Program-made: the position numbers and the translations under genes
Notes under the pieces: generated by a model
The model's database searches: none
What the model was told of the DNA's origin: nothing
Seen by the model: the letters and a program-made list of their open reading frames with translations, nothing else
NCBI GenBank assembly: GCA_003367665.1
Contig: QKXI01000008.1
Span: forward strand, 62,001 to 126,000
Direction of reading: 5' to 3'
Source of the DNA: Leifsonia sp. ku-ls
GTDB lineage: Bacteria > Actinomycetota > Actinomycetes > Actinomycetales > Microbacteriaceae
Length of the DNA: 64,000 nucleotides
Shown: in pieces, positions 10,461-19,787 of the stretch
Layout: the number at the start of each line of letters is the position of its first letter
Position numbering within the stretch: position 1 is the first letter of the stretch

Positions 10461-12808
10461 CCGACACCACCGCACGTCCCGCCTTCCCGGCCGGCACGAT
10501 CCTCGGCTACCCGCGTATCGGCCGGCGCCGCGAGCTCAAGAAGGCCGTCGAGGCGTTCTGGGCCGGCAGGCTCTCCGCCGACGAGCTGGAGGCGGCCGCG
10601 GCCGACCTCCGCTCCGTCACCCGGGAGCGCCTCGCCGCGCTCGGGCTGGGGCGCACCGACGCGTCCATCCCGGAGAGCTTCAGCTTCTACGACCAGGTGC
10701 TGGACGCGGCCGTCACCGTCGGCGCGATCCCGTCGCGCTTCGCCGCGCTCACTGCGGAGGACGGGTCGATCGATCTGGCCGGCTACTTCACCATCGCGCG
10801 CGGCGAGGGCGAGAACCCGCCGCTGGAGATGACGAAGTGGTTCGACTCCAACTACCACTACCTCGTGCCCGAGATCGGCCCGGAGAGCGCGTTCCGGCTC
10901 GCCTCCGACCGGATCGTCCGCGAGTTCGAGGAGGCGCGCGCGGCCGGGTTCGTCACCCGCCCCGTCGTCGTGGGACCGGTGACGTTCCTCCTGCTCAGCA
11001 AGCCGAGCGACGAGGCGCCGGAGGGCTTCCGTCCGCTGTCCCGCCTCGGCGACCTGCTTCCGGTGTACCGCGAGCTGCTCGCCCGCCTCGCCGCGGCCGG
11101 CGCCCCGTGGGTGCAGCTCGACGAGCCGGCGCTCGTGAGCGAGAGCATCGACGAGCCGCGGGACGCGGTGCTCGCCGCGACCCGGACCGCGTACGCCGAG
11201 CTCGGCGGCGCGTCCGACCGGCCGGCGCTGTTCGTGGCCGCCCCGTACGGCAGCCTCGACGATGCGCTCCCGGCCCTTGCCTCCACTCCGGTCGAGGCGA
11301 TCTCGCTCGATCTGGTGCGCGGCGCGCTCCCGACCGGGCTCGACGCGCAGACCGCGTCCGCCCTCGCCGCGAAGACCCTCGTCGGCGGCGTGATCGACGG
11401 CCACAACATCTGGCGCGGCGACCTGGAGGCGGCGTTCGGCACGCTGACCGAGCTCCTGTCACTGAGTCCCGACGTGACGGTGTCCACCTCCACCTCGCTG
11501 CTGCACGTGCCGCACGACGTCGACGACGAGCCCGACCTGGATGCCCGGCTGAAGACCTGGCTGGCGTTCGCCGACCAGAAAGTGGCGCAAGTCGCCGTGC
11601 TCGCGCGGGGCCTCGTCGACGGCCACGAGGCGATCCAGAGCGAGCTGACCGAGGCGACGGCGGCGCTCGCCGACCGCGCGTCGGCGCCGGGGGTCCGTGT
11701 GCCCGCGGTGCGGGAGCGCGAGGCGGCGCTGACCGAGGCCGACTTCCGGCGCGGGGACTACGCGTCGCGCCTCGCCGCGCAGGAAGAGGCGCTCGGCCTG
11801 CCGTTCCTTCCGACGACGACCATCGGCTCGTTCCCGCAGACCGCTGACATCCGCCGCTCGCGCGCGCAGTTGGCGAAGGGTCTCATCACCGAGGCCGAGT
11901 ACCTCGGCCGGATGCGCGACGAGATCAAGCGCGTCGTCGACCTGCAGGAGGAGATCGGGATCGACGTCATCGTGCACGGCGAGCCCGAGCGCAACGACAT
12001 GGTGCAGTACTTCGCGGAGCACCTCGACGGCTTCGCGGTCACGACGAACGGCTGGGTGCAGTCGTACGGCTCGCGCTGTACGCGCCCCTCCATCCTCTGG
12101 GGCGACGTGTCGCGTCCGGCGCCGATCACGGTGGAGTGGTCGGCGTACACGCAGAGCCTGACCGACAGGCCGGTCAAGGGCATGCTCACCGGGCCGGTCA
12201 CCATCCTCGCCTGGTCGTTCGTGCGCGACGACCAGCCGCTCGGCGAGACCGCCCGCCAGGTGGCGCTCGCGCTGCGCGACGAGATCGCCGACCTGGAGGA
12301 AGCGGGCATCCGCGTCGTCCAGGTCGACGAGCCCGCCCTGCGCGAACTGCTGCCGCTCAAGAAGGCGGCGCAGGACGAGTACCTGGAGTGGTCGGTCGGG
12401 TCGTTCCGGCTGGCGACCTCGGGCGCGGGCGACCGGACGCAGATCCACACCCACCTCTGCTACTCGGAGTTCGGCGTGGTCATCGACGCGATCCGCAACC
12501 TGGACGCCGACGTGACCAGCATCGAGGCGGCGCGGAGTCGGATGGAGGTGGTGCACGACATCCAGCGCTCCGGCTTCGAGCACGGCATCGGGCCGGGCGT
12601 GTACGACATCCACTCGCCGCGTGTGCCCTCTGTCGCGGAGGTGACCGAGCTGCTGGAGACGGCGCTCGACGCCATCCCGGGCCGCCAGCTCTGGGTCAAC
12701 CCGGACTGCGGGCTGAAGACCCGAGGCTACGACGAGACGGTGGCGTCGCTGCGGAACATCATCGAGGCGACGCGCGCGGTCCGCGAGCGGGCATCCGTCT
12801 CGGCCTGA
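10457..12808 (+). CDS. metE: Cobalamin-independent methionine synthase
   Basis: A 783-residue 5-methyltetrahydropteroyltriglutamate-homocysteine methyltransferase, the last step of methionine synthesis. The two TIM-barrel halves are both present: N-terminal domain starting [16 protein letters not shown], and C-terminal catalytic domain starting TTIGSFPQT with the zinc ligands in HTHLCYSEF and in [10 protein letters not shown]. It starts in the metF stop (ATGA overlap) with an AAAAGGA ribosome site inside the metF end. No cobalamin riboswitch is visible upstream of the pair. Confidence 0.97.
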   Translation: MTDTTARPAFPAGTILGYPRIGRRRELKKAVEAFWAGRLSADELEAAAADLRSVTRERLAALGLGRTDASIPESFSFYDQVLDAAVTVGAIPSRFAALTAEDGSIDLAGYFTIARGEGENPPLEMTKWFDSNYHYLVPEIGPESAFRLASDRIVREFEEARAAGFVTRPVVVGPVTFLLLSKPSDEAPEGFRPLSRLGDLLPVYRELLARLAAAGAPWVQLDEPALVSESIDEPRDAVLAATRTAYAELGGASDRPALFVAAPYGSLDDALPALASTPVEAISLDLVRGALPTGLDAQTASALAAKTLVGGVIDGHNIWRGDLEAAFGTLTELLSLSPDVTVSTSTSLLHVPHDVDDEPDLDARLKTWLAFADQKVAQVAVLARGLVDGHEAIQSELTEATAALADRASAPGVRVPAVREREAALTEADFRRGDYASRLAAQEEALGLPFLPTTTIGSFPQTADIRRSRAQLAKGLITEAEYLGRMRDEIKRVVDLQEEIGIDVIVHGEPERNDMVQYFAEHLDGFAVTTNGWVQSYGSRCTRPSILWGDVSRPAPITVEWSAYTQSLTDRPVKGMLTGPVTILAWSFVRDDQPLGETARQVALALRDEIADLEEAGIRVVQVDEPALRELLPLKKAAQDEYLEWSVGSFRLATSGAGDRTQIHTHLCYSEFGVVIDAIRNLDADVTSIEAARSRMEVVHDIQRSGFEHGIGPGVYDIHSPRVPSVAEVTELLETALDAIPGRQLWVNPDCGLKTRGYDETVASLRNIIEATRAVRERASVSA

Positions 12809-12891
12809 CGCCGGCCGCGCCCCGGGTGTGCGCTCGTCCGCTGTGCGCGGACAGCGCCCCGGGGCGCCGTCGTGTGCGTCAGGATGAGCGC

Positions 12892-13242
12892 ATGGTGCAC
12901 ATCCCGGACGACGAGTTCGAGCGGATGGTCGACGACGTCTTCGACGCGCTGCCGGACGACATGGTGGGCCCGCTGGAGAACGTCGCCATCCTGATCGAGG
13001 ACCAGCCGCCCGGCGCTCGGCCGCGGCTGTTCGGGCTGTACAGCGGGCGGCCGCTGACGCGGCGCTCGGTCTACGGCTTCGGCGAGCTTCCCGACCGGAT
13101 CACGCTGTTCCGGAACAACCTGGAGGCGTCGGCCGCTACCGTCGAGGACCTGCGCGCCCGCGTGCGCGTCACCCTTGTGCACGAGATCGGCCACTACTTC
13201 GGCCTCTCCGACGCCCGCCTTCAGGAGCTCGGCTGGGCCTGA
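12892..13242 (+). CDS. Small zincin-like metallopeptidase family protein
   Basis: A 116-residue protein with the family's DDEFERMVDDVFDALPD start and a C-terminal HEIGHYFGLSD, an HExxH zinc motif followed by a downstream Asp. It matches the minimal zincin family (metallopeptidase, DUF1025-type) found in actinobacteria; the substrate is unknown. CAGGAT lies 6 nt before the ATG, a likely leaderless start. It stands alone between metE and lexA, convergent with lexA. Confidence 0.8.
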   Translation: MVHIPDDEFERMVDDVFDALPDDMVGPLENVAILIEDQPPGARPRLFGLYSGRPLTRRSVYGFGELPDRITLFRNNLEASAATVEDLRARVRVTLVHEIGHYFGLSDARLQELGWA

Positions 13243-13314
13243 CCGCCCCCTCCGCCGGCCTCCGGCGGCCGCCGGCTCCGCCGTCGAGACGTGAGTCGTC
13301 GCGGGAATCCGGCT

Positions 13315-13341
13315 CGAGTGGTGACTTGGTGTCACCACTCG
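13315..13341. repeat. Dispersed palindrome, copy 1 (between zincin gene and lexA)
   Basis: CGAGTGGTGAC (13315-13325) and its exact complement GTCACCACTCG (13331-13341) around a 5-nt loop TTGGT. The same arms with 5-nt loops occur four more times at 60.5-60.9 kb. Here it sits between two convergent gene ends, where it could act as a terminator, although there is no U-tract. Confidence 0.85.
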
Positions 13342-13366
13342 GCGGGAGCCGGCGGGGAGGAGGCGG

Positions 13367-14047
13367 TCAGACCGCGCGGAGGACGGCCACGACCTTGCCG
13401 AGGACCTGGGCGTAGTCGCCCAGGATCGGCTCGAAGTTGGAGTTGCGCGGCAGCAGCCAGGTGTGGCCGTCACGCTGCCGGAAGACCTTGACCGTCGCCT
13501 CCTCGTCGAGCATGGCCGCGACGATGTCGCCGTTCTCCGCCGTGTTCTGCGCACGCACGACCACCCAGTCGCCGTCGCAGATGGCGGCGTCGATCATCGA
13601 CTCGCCGACCACCTTGAGCATGAACAGCTCGCCGTTGCCGACCAGCTGGCGGGGGAGCGGGAAGACCTCGTCGATCTGCTGCTCCGCGGTGATCGGGATG
13701 CCGGCCGCGATCCGGCCGACCAGCGGCACCATGGCGGCGTCGCCGACGGGCGTCTGGTTCTCGTAGTCCGGGGTCTCGCCCGCGCTGCTGGGCAGGTCGA
13801 TGAGGATCTCGAGCGCGCGCGGACGGTTCGGGTCGCGGCGCAGGTAGCCGCTCAGCTCCAGCTGATTGAGCTGGTGGGTGACGGAGGAGAGGGACGAGAG
13901 CCCCACGGCGTCGCCAATCTCGCGCATGCTCGGCGGATACCCGCGCTGGCTGACGGACCGCTGGATGACGTCGAGGATGGCCAGCTGCTTGTCGCTCAGG
14001 TTCTTGCGGCGGCGGGTGCCTCCGCGGGCCTGGTTCTCGTTCGACAC
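13367..14047 (-). CDS. lexA: SOS repressor LexA
   Basis: A 226-residue repressor of the SOS regulon. Winged HTH at about residues 15-80 ([19 protein letters not shown]); Ala115-Gly116 autocleavage site in GRIAAGIP; catalytic dyad S150 (GESMID) and K187 (ATVKVF). The GTG at 14047 is chosen because GGAGAGGA lies 7 nt upstream; the long open frame further upstream runs through the divergent LysM gene and is a shadow. A LexA-box-like sequence at 14163-14178 suggests autoregulation. RecA, encoded in the same window, stimulates cleavage. Confidence 0.97.
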   Translation of the reverse strand: MSNENQARGGTRRRKNLSDKQLAILDVIQRSVSQRGYPPSMREIGDAVGLSSLSSVTHQLNQLELSGYLRRDPNRPRALEILIDLPSSAGETPDYENQTPVGDAAMVPLVGRIAAGIPITAEQQIDEVFPLPRQLVGNGELFMLKVVGESMIDAAICDGDWVVVRAQNTAENGDIVAAMLDEEATVKVFRQRDGHTWLLPRNSNFEPILGDYAQVLGKVVAVLRAV

Positions 14048-14162
14048 GGGCGTCCTCTCCTGGCGTCGGCGTCCTTCGGGGATGCTCCCCGACAGGAATG
14101 TCGGTGGTACCTGATCTGATGTCCTCAGACAGTCGAAACTGTATCCGCGTCGAAAGGGGAAG

Positions 14163-14178
14163 ACAAACATGTGTTCGA
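14163..14178 (-). promoter_or_regulatory. Probable LexA box for lexA autoregulation
   Basis: Read on the minus strand: TCGAACACATGTTTGT, matching TCGAACnnnnGTTCGA at all but about two positions. It is about 116 bp upstream of the lexA start, on the lexA side of the intergenic region. Confidence 0.6.
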
Positions 14179-14237
14179 GTGTGTCGCGAACTTCGTCCCC
14201 GAATTCGTCCTCCGCCGACGCTTGCGGTTTTCGACAT

Positions 14238-14253
14238 TCGAAGATACATTCGG
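14238..14253 (+). promoter_or_regulatory. LexA box upstream of the LysM membrane protein gene
   Basis: TCGAAGATACATTCGG is nearly identical to the recA box (1052-1067), differing at two central positions. It lies 41 bp upstream of the LysM gene start. Confidence 0.72.
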
Positions 14254-14293
14254 AACACAGTTTCGCGCCCGCGAGTCTGAGGAGGTCACGGCC

Positions 14294-14677
14294 ATGAGTG
14301 CAGCACTGATGAGCGAGTCGGTTCCCACCACCCTTCGTGCGGTCCCGCCCCTGCCCGAGGGCGCCCGCGTGCGCCTGCGGCTCACCCGCCGCGGTCGCGC
14401 CGTCCTCTCGGCCCTCGTCGCCCTGCCGCTGGTGGTCGGCGCCCTGGCCTTCGCCCTGAACGGCGGAGGAGCCCTCGCGACCGGCGACCAGACGCACGTG
14501 AGCTTCCAGTACGTGACCGTCGAGTCTGGCGACTCTCTCTGGTCGGTGGCCGAGCGCGTGGCGCCCAACGCCGATCCGCGCGAGGTGATCGCCGACCTGG
14601 TGTCGCTGAACGGTCTCGAGTCGTCGGTGGTGTCGCCGGGGCAGCAGCTGGCGGTGCCGGCGAAATACGCGCACTGA
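14294..14677 (+). CDS. LysM-domain membrane protein, probable SOS cell-division suppressor
   Basis: A 127-residue protein: cytoplasmic Arg-rich N-terminus, one transmembrane helix at about residues 36-56, then a LysM domain (about 72-122: [35 protein letters not shown]). Gene position (divergent from lexA), architecture and SOS box parallel Rv2719c/ChiZ of Mycobacterium and YneA of Bacillus, which delay division during DNA damage. The ATG at 14294 has GAGGAGG upstream; a longer frame from 14171 overlaps the regulatory boxes and is rejected. Function is inferred from synteny and domains. Confidence 0.8.
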   Translation: MSAALMSESVPTTLRAVPPLPEGARVRLRLTRRGRAVLSALVALPLVVGALAFALNGGGALATGDQTHVSFQYVTVESGDSLWSVAERVAPNADPREVIADLVSLNGLESSVVSPGQQLAVPAKYAH

Positions 14678-14811
14678 GTTGGGGCGCACGGCTCCGTCCT
14701 CGTGACGGCCTGCGCCGTACGCCAGCCGCCGTACGCCTGCTCCTGTGACGCGTCGACACCGCGGGCGTCACGCGGGGAAACCGGCGGAGCACGGCTGACT
14801 ACGATTGACGG

Positions 14812-15957
14812 GTGACCTCCCTTTCCGAGCTGCCGATTCGTGACGACCTGCGTGGTCGTTCCCCGTACGGTGCGCCGCAGCGTCCCGTGCCCGTCGCGCT
14901 GAACGTGAACGAGAACACGCATCCGGTGCCGGAGGATGTGGCGGCCGACATCGTCGCCCGCGTCGCCGCCGCGATCGGCGGGGTCAACCGCTACCCCGAC
15001 CGTGAGTTCACCGAGCTCCGGGAGGCGTTCGCGCGCTACCTGGGGCACGGGCTCACCGCGGAGAACATCTGGGCCGCGAACGGCTCCAACGAGGTGCTGC
15101 AGCACATCCTGCAGGCGTTCGGCGGTCCGGGGCGCTCGCTGCTCGGGTTCGCGCCCACCTACTCCATGTACCCGCTCCTGGCCTCCGGCACGGGCACCGA
15201 GTATCTGGCCGGAACGCGCGACGCCGACTACGAGCTGACGCCCGAGACCGCGGCGGAGCAGGTGCGACGGCTCGATCCGGATATCGTCATCCTCTGCTCG
15301 CCCAACAACCCGACCGGGACGCCGCTCCCGCTGGCCACGGTCGACGCCGTGTACGAGGCGGCGCGCGGAATCGTCGTGGTGGACGAGGCGTACGCGGAGT
15401 TCATGCCCGACGGCGAGCCGTCCGCGCTCACCCTGCTCGACGGGCGTCCGCGGCTGTTGATCTCGCGCACGATGAGCAAGGCGTTCGCGTTCGCCGGCGC
15501 CCGCGTCGGCTACCTCGCCGCCGACCCGGCTGTGAACGACGCCCTGCGGCTGGTCCGGTTGCCCTACCACCTCTCGGCACTGACCCAGGCGGCGGCCCTC
15601 GGCGCGCTCGCGCACTCCGACGAGATGCTCGCCACCGTCGGCCAGATCCGTGGCCAGCGCGACCGGCTCGTCTCCGAGCTCGCCCGGCTCGGCTACACGC
15701 CGCACCGCAGCGGGAGCAACTTCGTCCTGTTCGGCGGGGTGGACGACCCGCACGCGACGTTCGAGGCGCTGGCCGAGCGCGGCATCCTGATCCGGGATGT
15801 CGGCATCCCGCACCACCTGCGTGTCACCGCCGGCACCGAGGCCGAGACGACGGCGTTCCTCGAGGCCCTCGCGGCCCTCGGCCGGCCGGGAGGGACGGCC
15901 GACGACGAGCAGGCGCCGGAGCGCGACCAGGACGCCCCGGTAGACTCGGACGCATGA
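14812..15957 (+). CDS. hisC: Histidinol-phosphate aminotransferase
   Basis: A 381-residue PLP-dependent class I/II aminotransferase of histidine synthesis. Seen: [10 protein letters not shown] substrate region, [30 protein letters not shown], and the PLP lysine K223 in [23 protein letters not shown] lies 6 nt before the GTG start, so the transcript is probably leaderless. It heads hisC-hisB-hisH-priA; hisD is not in this window. The final ~25 residues are acidic and variable and contain the hisB promoter. Confidence 0.95.
   Translation: MTSLSELPIRDDLRGRSPYGAPQRPVPVALNVNENTHPVPEDVAADIVARVAAAIGGVNRYPDREFTELREAFARYLGHGLTAENIWAANGSNEVLQHILQAFGGPGRSLLGFAPTYSMYPLLASGTGTEYLAGTRDADYELTPETAAEQVRRLDPDIVILCSPNNPTGTPLPLATVDAVYEAARGIVVVDEAYAEFMPDGEPSALTLLDGRPRLLISRTMSKAFAFAGARVGYLAADPAVNDALRLVRLPYHLSALTQAAALGALAHSDEMLATVGQIRGQRDRLVSELARLGYTPHRSGSNFVLFGGVDDPHATFEALAERGILIRDVGIPHHLRVTAGTEAETTAFLEALAALGRPGGTADDEQAPERDQDAPVDSDA
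15941..15946 (+). promoter_or_regulatory. Internal -10 box for hisB
   Basis: TAGACT inside the end of hisC, 7 nt from the hisB ATG. The spacing equals that of the other leaderless starts in this window, so hisB may also be transcribed separately. Confidence 0.5.
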
Positions 15958-16556
15958 CGAATCGCGCCGCCACGGTCACGCGGGAGACGAGCGAGTCGAG
16001 CATCGAGCTGACCCTCGACCTCGACGGCACCGGCACGTCCGACATCCGGACGAGCGTCCCGTTCTACGACCACCTGCTGACCGCGTTCGCCAAGCACTCG
16101 CTCACCGACCTGCGCATCCGCGCCAGCGGCGACACCGACATCGACGTGCACCACACGGTGGAGGACGTCGGCATCGTCCTCGGCCAGGCCATCCGCGAGG
16201 CTCTCGGCGACAAGGCCGGCATCTCGCGGTACGGCGACGCCCTCGTCCCGCTCGACGAGGCGCTCGTGCAGGCCGTCGTCGACATCTCCGGGCGCCCGTA
16301 CCTGGTGCACGGCGGCGAGCCGGCCGGCTTCGAGCTGCACCTCATCGGCGGCCACTTCACCGGGTCGATGGTGCGCCACGTCTTCGAGGCGATCGCGTTC
16401 AACGCGCGCATCACGACGCACATCACCGTGGTCGGCGGCCGCGACCCGCACCACATCGCGGAGGCCGAGTTCAAGGCGTTCGCGCGCGCGTTCCGCCAGG
16501 CGAAGGCGCTCGACCCGCTGATCAGCGGCATCCCGTCGACCAAGGGCGCGCTGTGA
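15954..16556 (+). CDS. hisB: Imidazoleglycerol-phosphate dehydratase
   Basis: A 200-residue monofunctional HisB catalysing the dehydration of imidazoleglycerol phosphate. The duplicated metal-binding motifs are visible: [10 protein letters not shown] near residue 65 and a second site in [15 protein letters not shown] near 165, plus [12 protein letters not shown]. Length is typical of the stand-alone enzyme without the phosphatase domain. The ATG overlaps the hisC stop (ATGA), and hisH overlaps its end (GTGA). Confidence 0.97.
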   Translation: MTNRAATVTRETSESSIELTLDLDGTGTSDIRTSVPFYDHLLTAFAKHSLTDLRIRASGDTDIDVHHTVEDVGIVLGQAIREALGDKAGISRYGDALVPLDEALVQAVVDISGRPYLVHGGEPAGFELHLIGGHFTGSMVRHVFEAIAFNARITTHITVVGGRDPHHIAEAEFKAFARAFRQAKALDPLISGIPSTKGAL

Positions 16557-17194
16557 CCGGCGACCGCAACCCCGACGTCGTCGTCTTCGACTACGGCACC
16601 GGCAACGTCCACTCCGCCGTCAAGGCGCTGGAGGCGGCCGGCGCGAACGTCGAGCTGACCGGCAACCGGGCGCGGGCCCTGGAGGCGGACGGGCTGCTCG
16701 TTCCCGGCGTCGGAGCGTTCACCGCCGTCGTCGACGCGCTCCGCGCCTCGCACGGCGACGAGGTCGTCGACCGGCGCCTCGCCGGCGGGCGTCCCGTGCT
16801 CGGCATCTGCGTCGGGATGCAGGTCATGTTCGAGCGTGGCGTCGAGAACGGCGTGGAGACCGAGGGGCTGGGCGAATGGCCGGGCACGGTCGACCTGATC
16901 CGGGCAGACGTGGTGCCGCACATGGGCTGGAACACGGTCCGCGCCCCCGAGGGCTCCACGCTCTTCGCGGGGCTGGAGGACGAGCGCTTCTACTTCGTGC
17001 ACTCGTACGCCGCGCAGGAGTGGACGCTGGAGCCCGACGGCCCCTTCCCCAAGCCGAAGGTCACCTGGGCCGACCACGGCGGCCGGTTCGTGGCCGCGGT
17101 CGAGAACGGCCCGCTCAGCGCCACCCAGTTCCACCCGGAGAAGTCCGGCCGCGCCGGCATCCAGCTGCTCCGCAACTGGGTCCGCTCGCTCTAG
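16553..17194 (+). CDS. hisH: Imidazole glycerol phosphate synthase, glutaminase subunit
   Basis: A 213-residue class I glutamine amidotransferase that supplies ammonia to HisF. The nucleophile Cys is in [11 protein letters not shown] and the His/Glu pair in [22 protein letters not shown] is the standard HisH N-terminus. The GTG start overlaps the hisB stop. hisF is not in the operon within this window. Confidence 0.96.
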   Translation: MTGDRNPDVVVFDYGTGNVHSAVKALEAAGANVELTGNRARALEADGLLVPGVGAFTAVVDALRASHGDEVVDRRLAGGRPVLGICVGMQVMFERGVENGVETEGLGEWPGTVDLIRADVVPHMGWNTVRAPEGSTLFAGLEDERFYFVHSYAAQEWTLEPDGPFPKPKVTWADHGGRFVAAVENGPLSATQFHPEKSGRAGIQLLRNWVRSL

Positions 17195-17240
17195 CGGACC
17201 CCCGCACCCGTCCGCGCCGCGGACCGACACGAGGAATCAC

Positions 17241-17987
17241 ATGACCGACTTCATCAGCACGCCCCGGCTCGTCCTCCTCCCCGCGGTGGACGTCGCCGAC
17301 GGCAAGGCGGTGCGCCTCACCCAGGGCGAGGCCGGCAGCGAGACCAGTTACGGCGACCCGGTGGACGCTGCGGCCGAGTGGGCGGAGTCGGGCGCCGAGT
17401 GGATCCATCTGGTCGACCTGGACGCCGCGTTCGGCCGGGGCGAGAACCGGTCGCTGCTGAAGCGCGTCATCCGCGAGGTGCACGGCGTCAGCATCGAGCT
17501 GTCCGGCGGCATCCGCGACGACGACTCCCTGAAGCAGGCGCTCGACGCGGGCGCCACCCGGGTCAACCTCGGCACCGCAGCACTGGAGAACCCGGAATGG
17601 GCCGCCAGCGCGATCAGCGCGTACGGCGAGGCCGTCGCGGTGGGCCTCGACGTGCGCGGCACCACGCTCGCGGCCCGCGGCTGGACGCGCGAGGGCGGCG
17701 ACCTGTGGGAGGTGCTCGACCGCCTCGAGGACGCGGGCTGCGCGCGCTACGTGGTCACCGACGTCACCAAGGACGGCACCCTCAAAGGCCCGAACCTCGA
17801 CCTGCTGCGCCAGGTGCTGGAGCGCACCGAGCGTCCGGTCGTCGCCTCGGGCGGAATCTCGAACCTGGACGACATCGCCGCGCTCCGCGAGCTGGTGCCG
17901 CTGGGCCTGGAGGGCGCGATCGTCGGCAAGGCGCTGTACGCCGGAGCGTTCACCCTGCCGGAGGCGCTGGATGTCGCGGGACGCTGA
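17241..17987 (+). CDS. priA: Phosphoribosyl isomerase PriA (HisA-type)
   Basis: A 248-residue TIM-barrel isomerase, [20 protein letters not shown] at the N-terminus, [10 protein letters not shown] and [14 protein letters not shown] in the middle, and [17 protein letters not shown] near the C-terminal phosphate site. In many actinobacteria this enzyme (PriA) serves both histidine (HisA) and tryptophan (TrpF) synthesis; dual activity is inferred from lineage and cannot be proven here. Start ATG with GAGGA upstream. Confidence 0.93.
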   Translation: MTDFISTPRLVLLPAVDVADGKAVRLTQGEAGSETSYGDPVDAAAEWAESGAEWIHLVDLDAAFGRGENRSLLKRVIREVHGVSIELSGGIRDDDSLKQALDAGATRVNLGTAALENPEWAASAISAYGEAVAVGLDVRGTTLAARGWTREGGDLWEVLDRLEDAGCARYVVTDVTKDGTLKGPNLDLLRQVLERTERPVVASGGISNLDDIAALRELVPLGLEGAIVGKALYAGAFTLPEALDVAGR

Positions 17988-18861
17988 CCCCGACGACACG
18001 GCGGGCCACCCGGCGGCGGCTCGGCCCTCCGCGGAGGGCGCGGCCCGGCTCGCCGGCTTCGCCGCCTCCCTCGCGGGCGTCCCGGCCGACTCGGCGGGTC
18101 AGCCGTGGGAGGGGCGGCACTTCGACGACAACCCGTTCGGCGACGACGACGGCACCGCCCCGACCGCGCTGCTCGGCGCCCTGGCGGCGTTCCGCGCGGG
18201 CGACGCCGGGCCGGAGGCGGTCGTCGACGCGCTGCGCGGAGCGCGCCTCCTGGTCCCGCTCGTCGCGGAGCTGGGCGAGGAGGGCGAGAACGCGTCCGGG
18301 ATGCTCGTCGACAAGACGCAGGAGCTGTCGATCGTGACGGTCGCCGGCCCCGACGGGCGCAGCGTCCAGCCCGTGTTCTCCTCGGTGACCGCGCTGCAGG
18401 CCTGGAACCCGCAGGCCAGGCCGGTGCCCGTGGACGGGCGGCGCGCGGCCCTCGCGGCGGCGTCCGAGGGCACGGAGCTGATCGTGCTCGATCCGACCTC
18501 GGAGACGGAGTTCGTGGTCCGGCGGCCCGCCGTGTGGGCGATCGCGCAGGGCACGCCGTGGCTGCCGAGCGATCGCGACCCCGAGGTGCTCGCGGCGTTC
18601 CGCGCCTCCATCGGGTCCGAGCTCGGCGTGCACGACGTGACGCTGGTCCCCGGCGACCCGACCAGCCGGCTGGCGGGGGAGGAGCTCGTCGTCCGGCTGG
18701 CCCTCGCGGCAGGGCTCACCCGCGAGGAGCTCGACGCCATCCTGTCGCGGCTCGCCCAGCGCTGGGCGGCGGACGACGTGATCGCGACGCGCGTCGACTC
18801 GCTGCGCGTCCAGCTCGTCGCATCGGACGACGGGCGCGCGCCCGGATCGGAGGGATCATGA
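17971..18861 (+). CDS. SseB-family protein
   Basis: A 296-residue soluble protein with an SseB-like N-terminal domain (about residues 45-200: [31 protein letters not shown]) and a C-terminal region with a helical pattern (about 200-290). SseB proteins have been linked to enhanced serine sensitivity in E. coli and to regulation of secretion, but the actinobacterial role is unknown. The ATG lies 17 bp inside the end of priA, and the gene overlaps the next by ATGA, so it is co-transcribed with the his genes. Confidence 0.85.
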   Translation: MSRDADPDDTAGHPAAARPSAEGAARLAGFAASLAGVPADSAGQPWEGRHFDDNPFGDDDGTAPTALLGALAAFRAGDAGPEAVVDALRGARLLVPLVAELGEEGENASGMLVDKTQELSIVTVAGPDGRSVQPVFSSVTALQAWNPQARPVPVDGRRAALAAASEGTELIVLDPTSETEFVVRRPAVWAIAQGTPWLPSDRDPEVLAAFRASIGSELGVHDVTLVPGDPTSRLAGEELVVRLALAAGLTREELDAILSRLAQRWAADDVIATRVDSLRVQLVASDDGRAPGSEGS

Positions 18862-19076
18862 CCGTCTTCGCCGCCATCGTGCTGTTCCTCAACGCCGTGT
18901 TCAACGTCGTCGCCTGGCCGCGGTTCTTCGCCCGGGTGCGCACCGACGCGCGGGCGCGGGATGCCGCCGGCCGCCCGACGCCGTTCCTGGTCGTCCACGC
19001 CGTGCTGCTCGGCGCGGCACTGCTGTTGGCGCTCGTCTCCGCGGTGGCGGGCGTGCTGCTGCTGGTGGCAGGCTGA
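18858..19076 (+). CDS. Small membrane protein, SCO4848 family
   Basis: A 72-residue protein with two hydrophobic segments: residues 2-20 (VFAAIVLFLNAVFNVVAWP) and 43-70 (FLVVHAVLLGAALLLALVSA), joined by an Arg-rich loop. Size, two-helix layout and N-terminus match the short SCO4848-type family of actinobacteria; function unknown. The ATG overlaps the preceding stop (ATGA) and has GGAGGGAT upstream. Confidence 0.8.
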   Translation: MTVFAAIVLFLNAVFNVVAWPRFFARVRTDARARDAAGRPTPFLVVHAVLLGAALLLALVSAVAGVLLLVAG

Positions 19077-19080
19077 GGTC

Positions 19081-19647
19081 ATGGCCCTCAACATCACCGG
19101 CGACGCCGAGGCGGACGCCCTGCTCGACCAGTCTCCGTTCGCCCTGCTGACCGGGATGCTGCTCGACCAGCAGGTCCCCATGGAGACCGCCTTCGCGGGG
19201 CCGGCGAAGCTGCGCGACCGGCTGGGCGCCCTCGACCCGGCCACCATCGCGGGGATCGATCCGGAGAAGCTCGTCGAGGCGATGAAGCAGACGCCGGCCG
19301 TGCACCGCTTCCCCGGGTCCATGGCGGCGCGGGTGCAGGCGCTCGCCGCGGCGATCGTGTCCGACTGGGGCGGGGACACGGCCGCGATCTGGACCAGGGG
19401 CGACCCGGACGGCGCCGAGGTGCTGCGCCGGCTTAAGGCGCTGCCCGGCTTCGGCGAGCAGAAGGCGAAGATCTTCCTCGCGCTGCTCGGCAAGCGGAAG
19501 GGCCTGCAGGCGCCGGGCTGGCAGCAGGCGGCCGGCGACTACGGCGCGGAGGGCTACCGCTCGGTCGCCGACATCGTGGACGCGGACTCGCTGGCCCGCG
19601 TGCGCGAGCACAAGCGTGCGATGAAGGCCGCCGCGAAAGCGAAATGA
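19081..19647 (+). CDS. HhH-GPD-type base-excision DNA repair protein
   Basis: A 188-residue helix-hairpin-helix protein of the short actinobacterial HhH-GPD family. ALLTGMLLDQQVPMETAFAG resembles the N-terminal glycosylase helices, and LKALPGFGEQKAKIFLALLG is a clear HhH motif. It is shorter than EndoIII/AlkA and shows no four-Cys iron-sulphur loop. Probable DNA glycosylase; substrate unknown. It starts 4 bp after the small membrane protein gene and ends the operon. Confidence 0.82.
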   Translation: MALNITGDAEADALLDQSPFALLTGMLLDQQVPMETAFAGPAKLRDRLGALDPATIAGIDPEKLVEAMKQTPAVHRFPGSMAARVQALAAAIVSDWGGDTAAIWTRGDPDGAEVLRRLKALPGFGEQKAKIFLALLGKRKGLQAPGWQQAAGDYGAEGYRSVADIVDADSLARVREHKRAMKAAAKAK

Positions 19648-19787
19648 CTCCACAGGCGGGGCGTTTCGAGCCCGTCGCCGAATTCCTGTGGACAGCCGTC
19701 CGCTGTCGGAGGTCGCCGATAGTCTCCTAGAGCAGGTGGCCGCCGGGCCGCCCGGCGGAGCGGTCAGCCGCGCGAAAGGAGGTCGCC

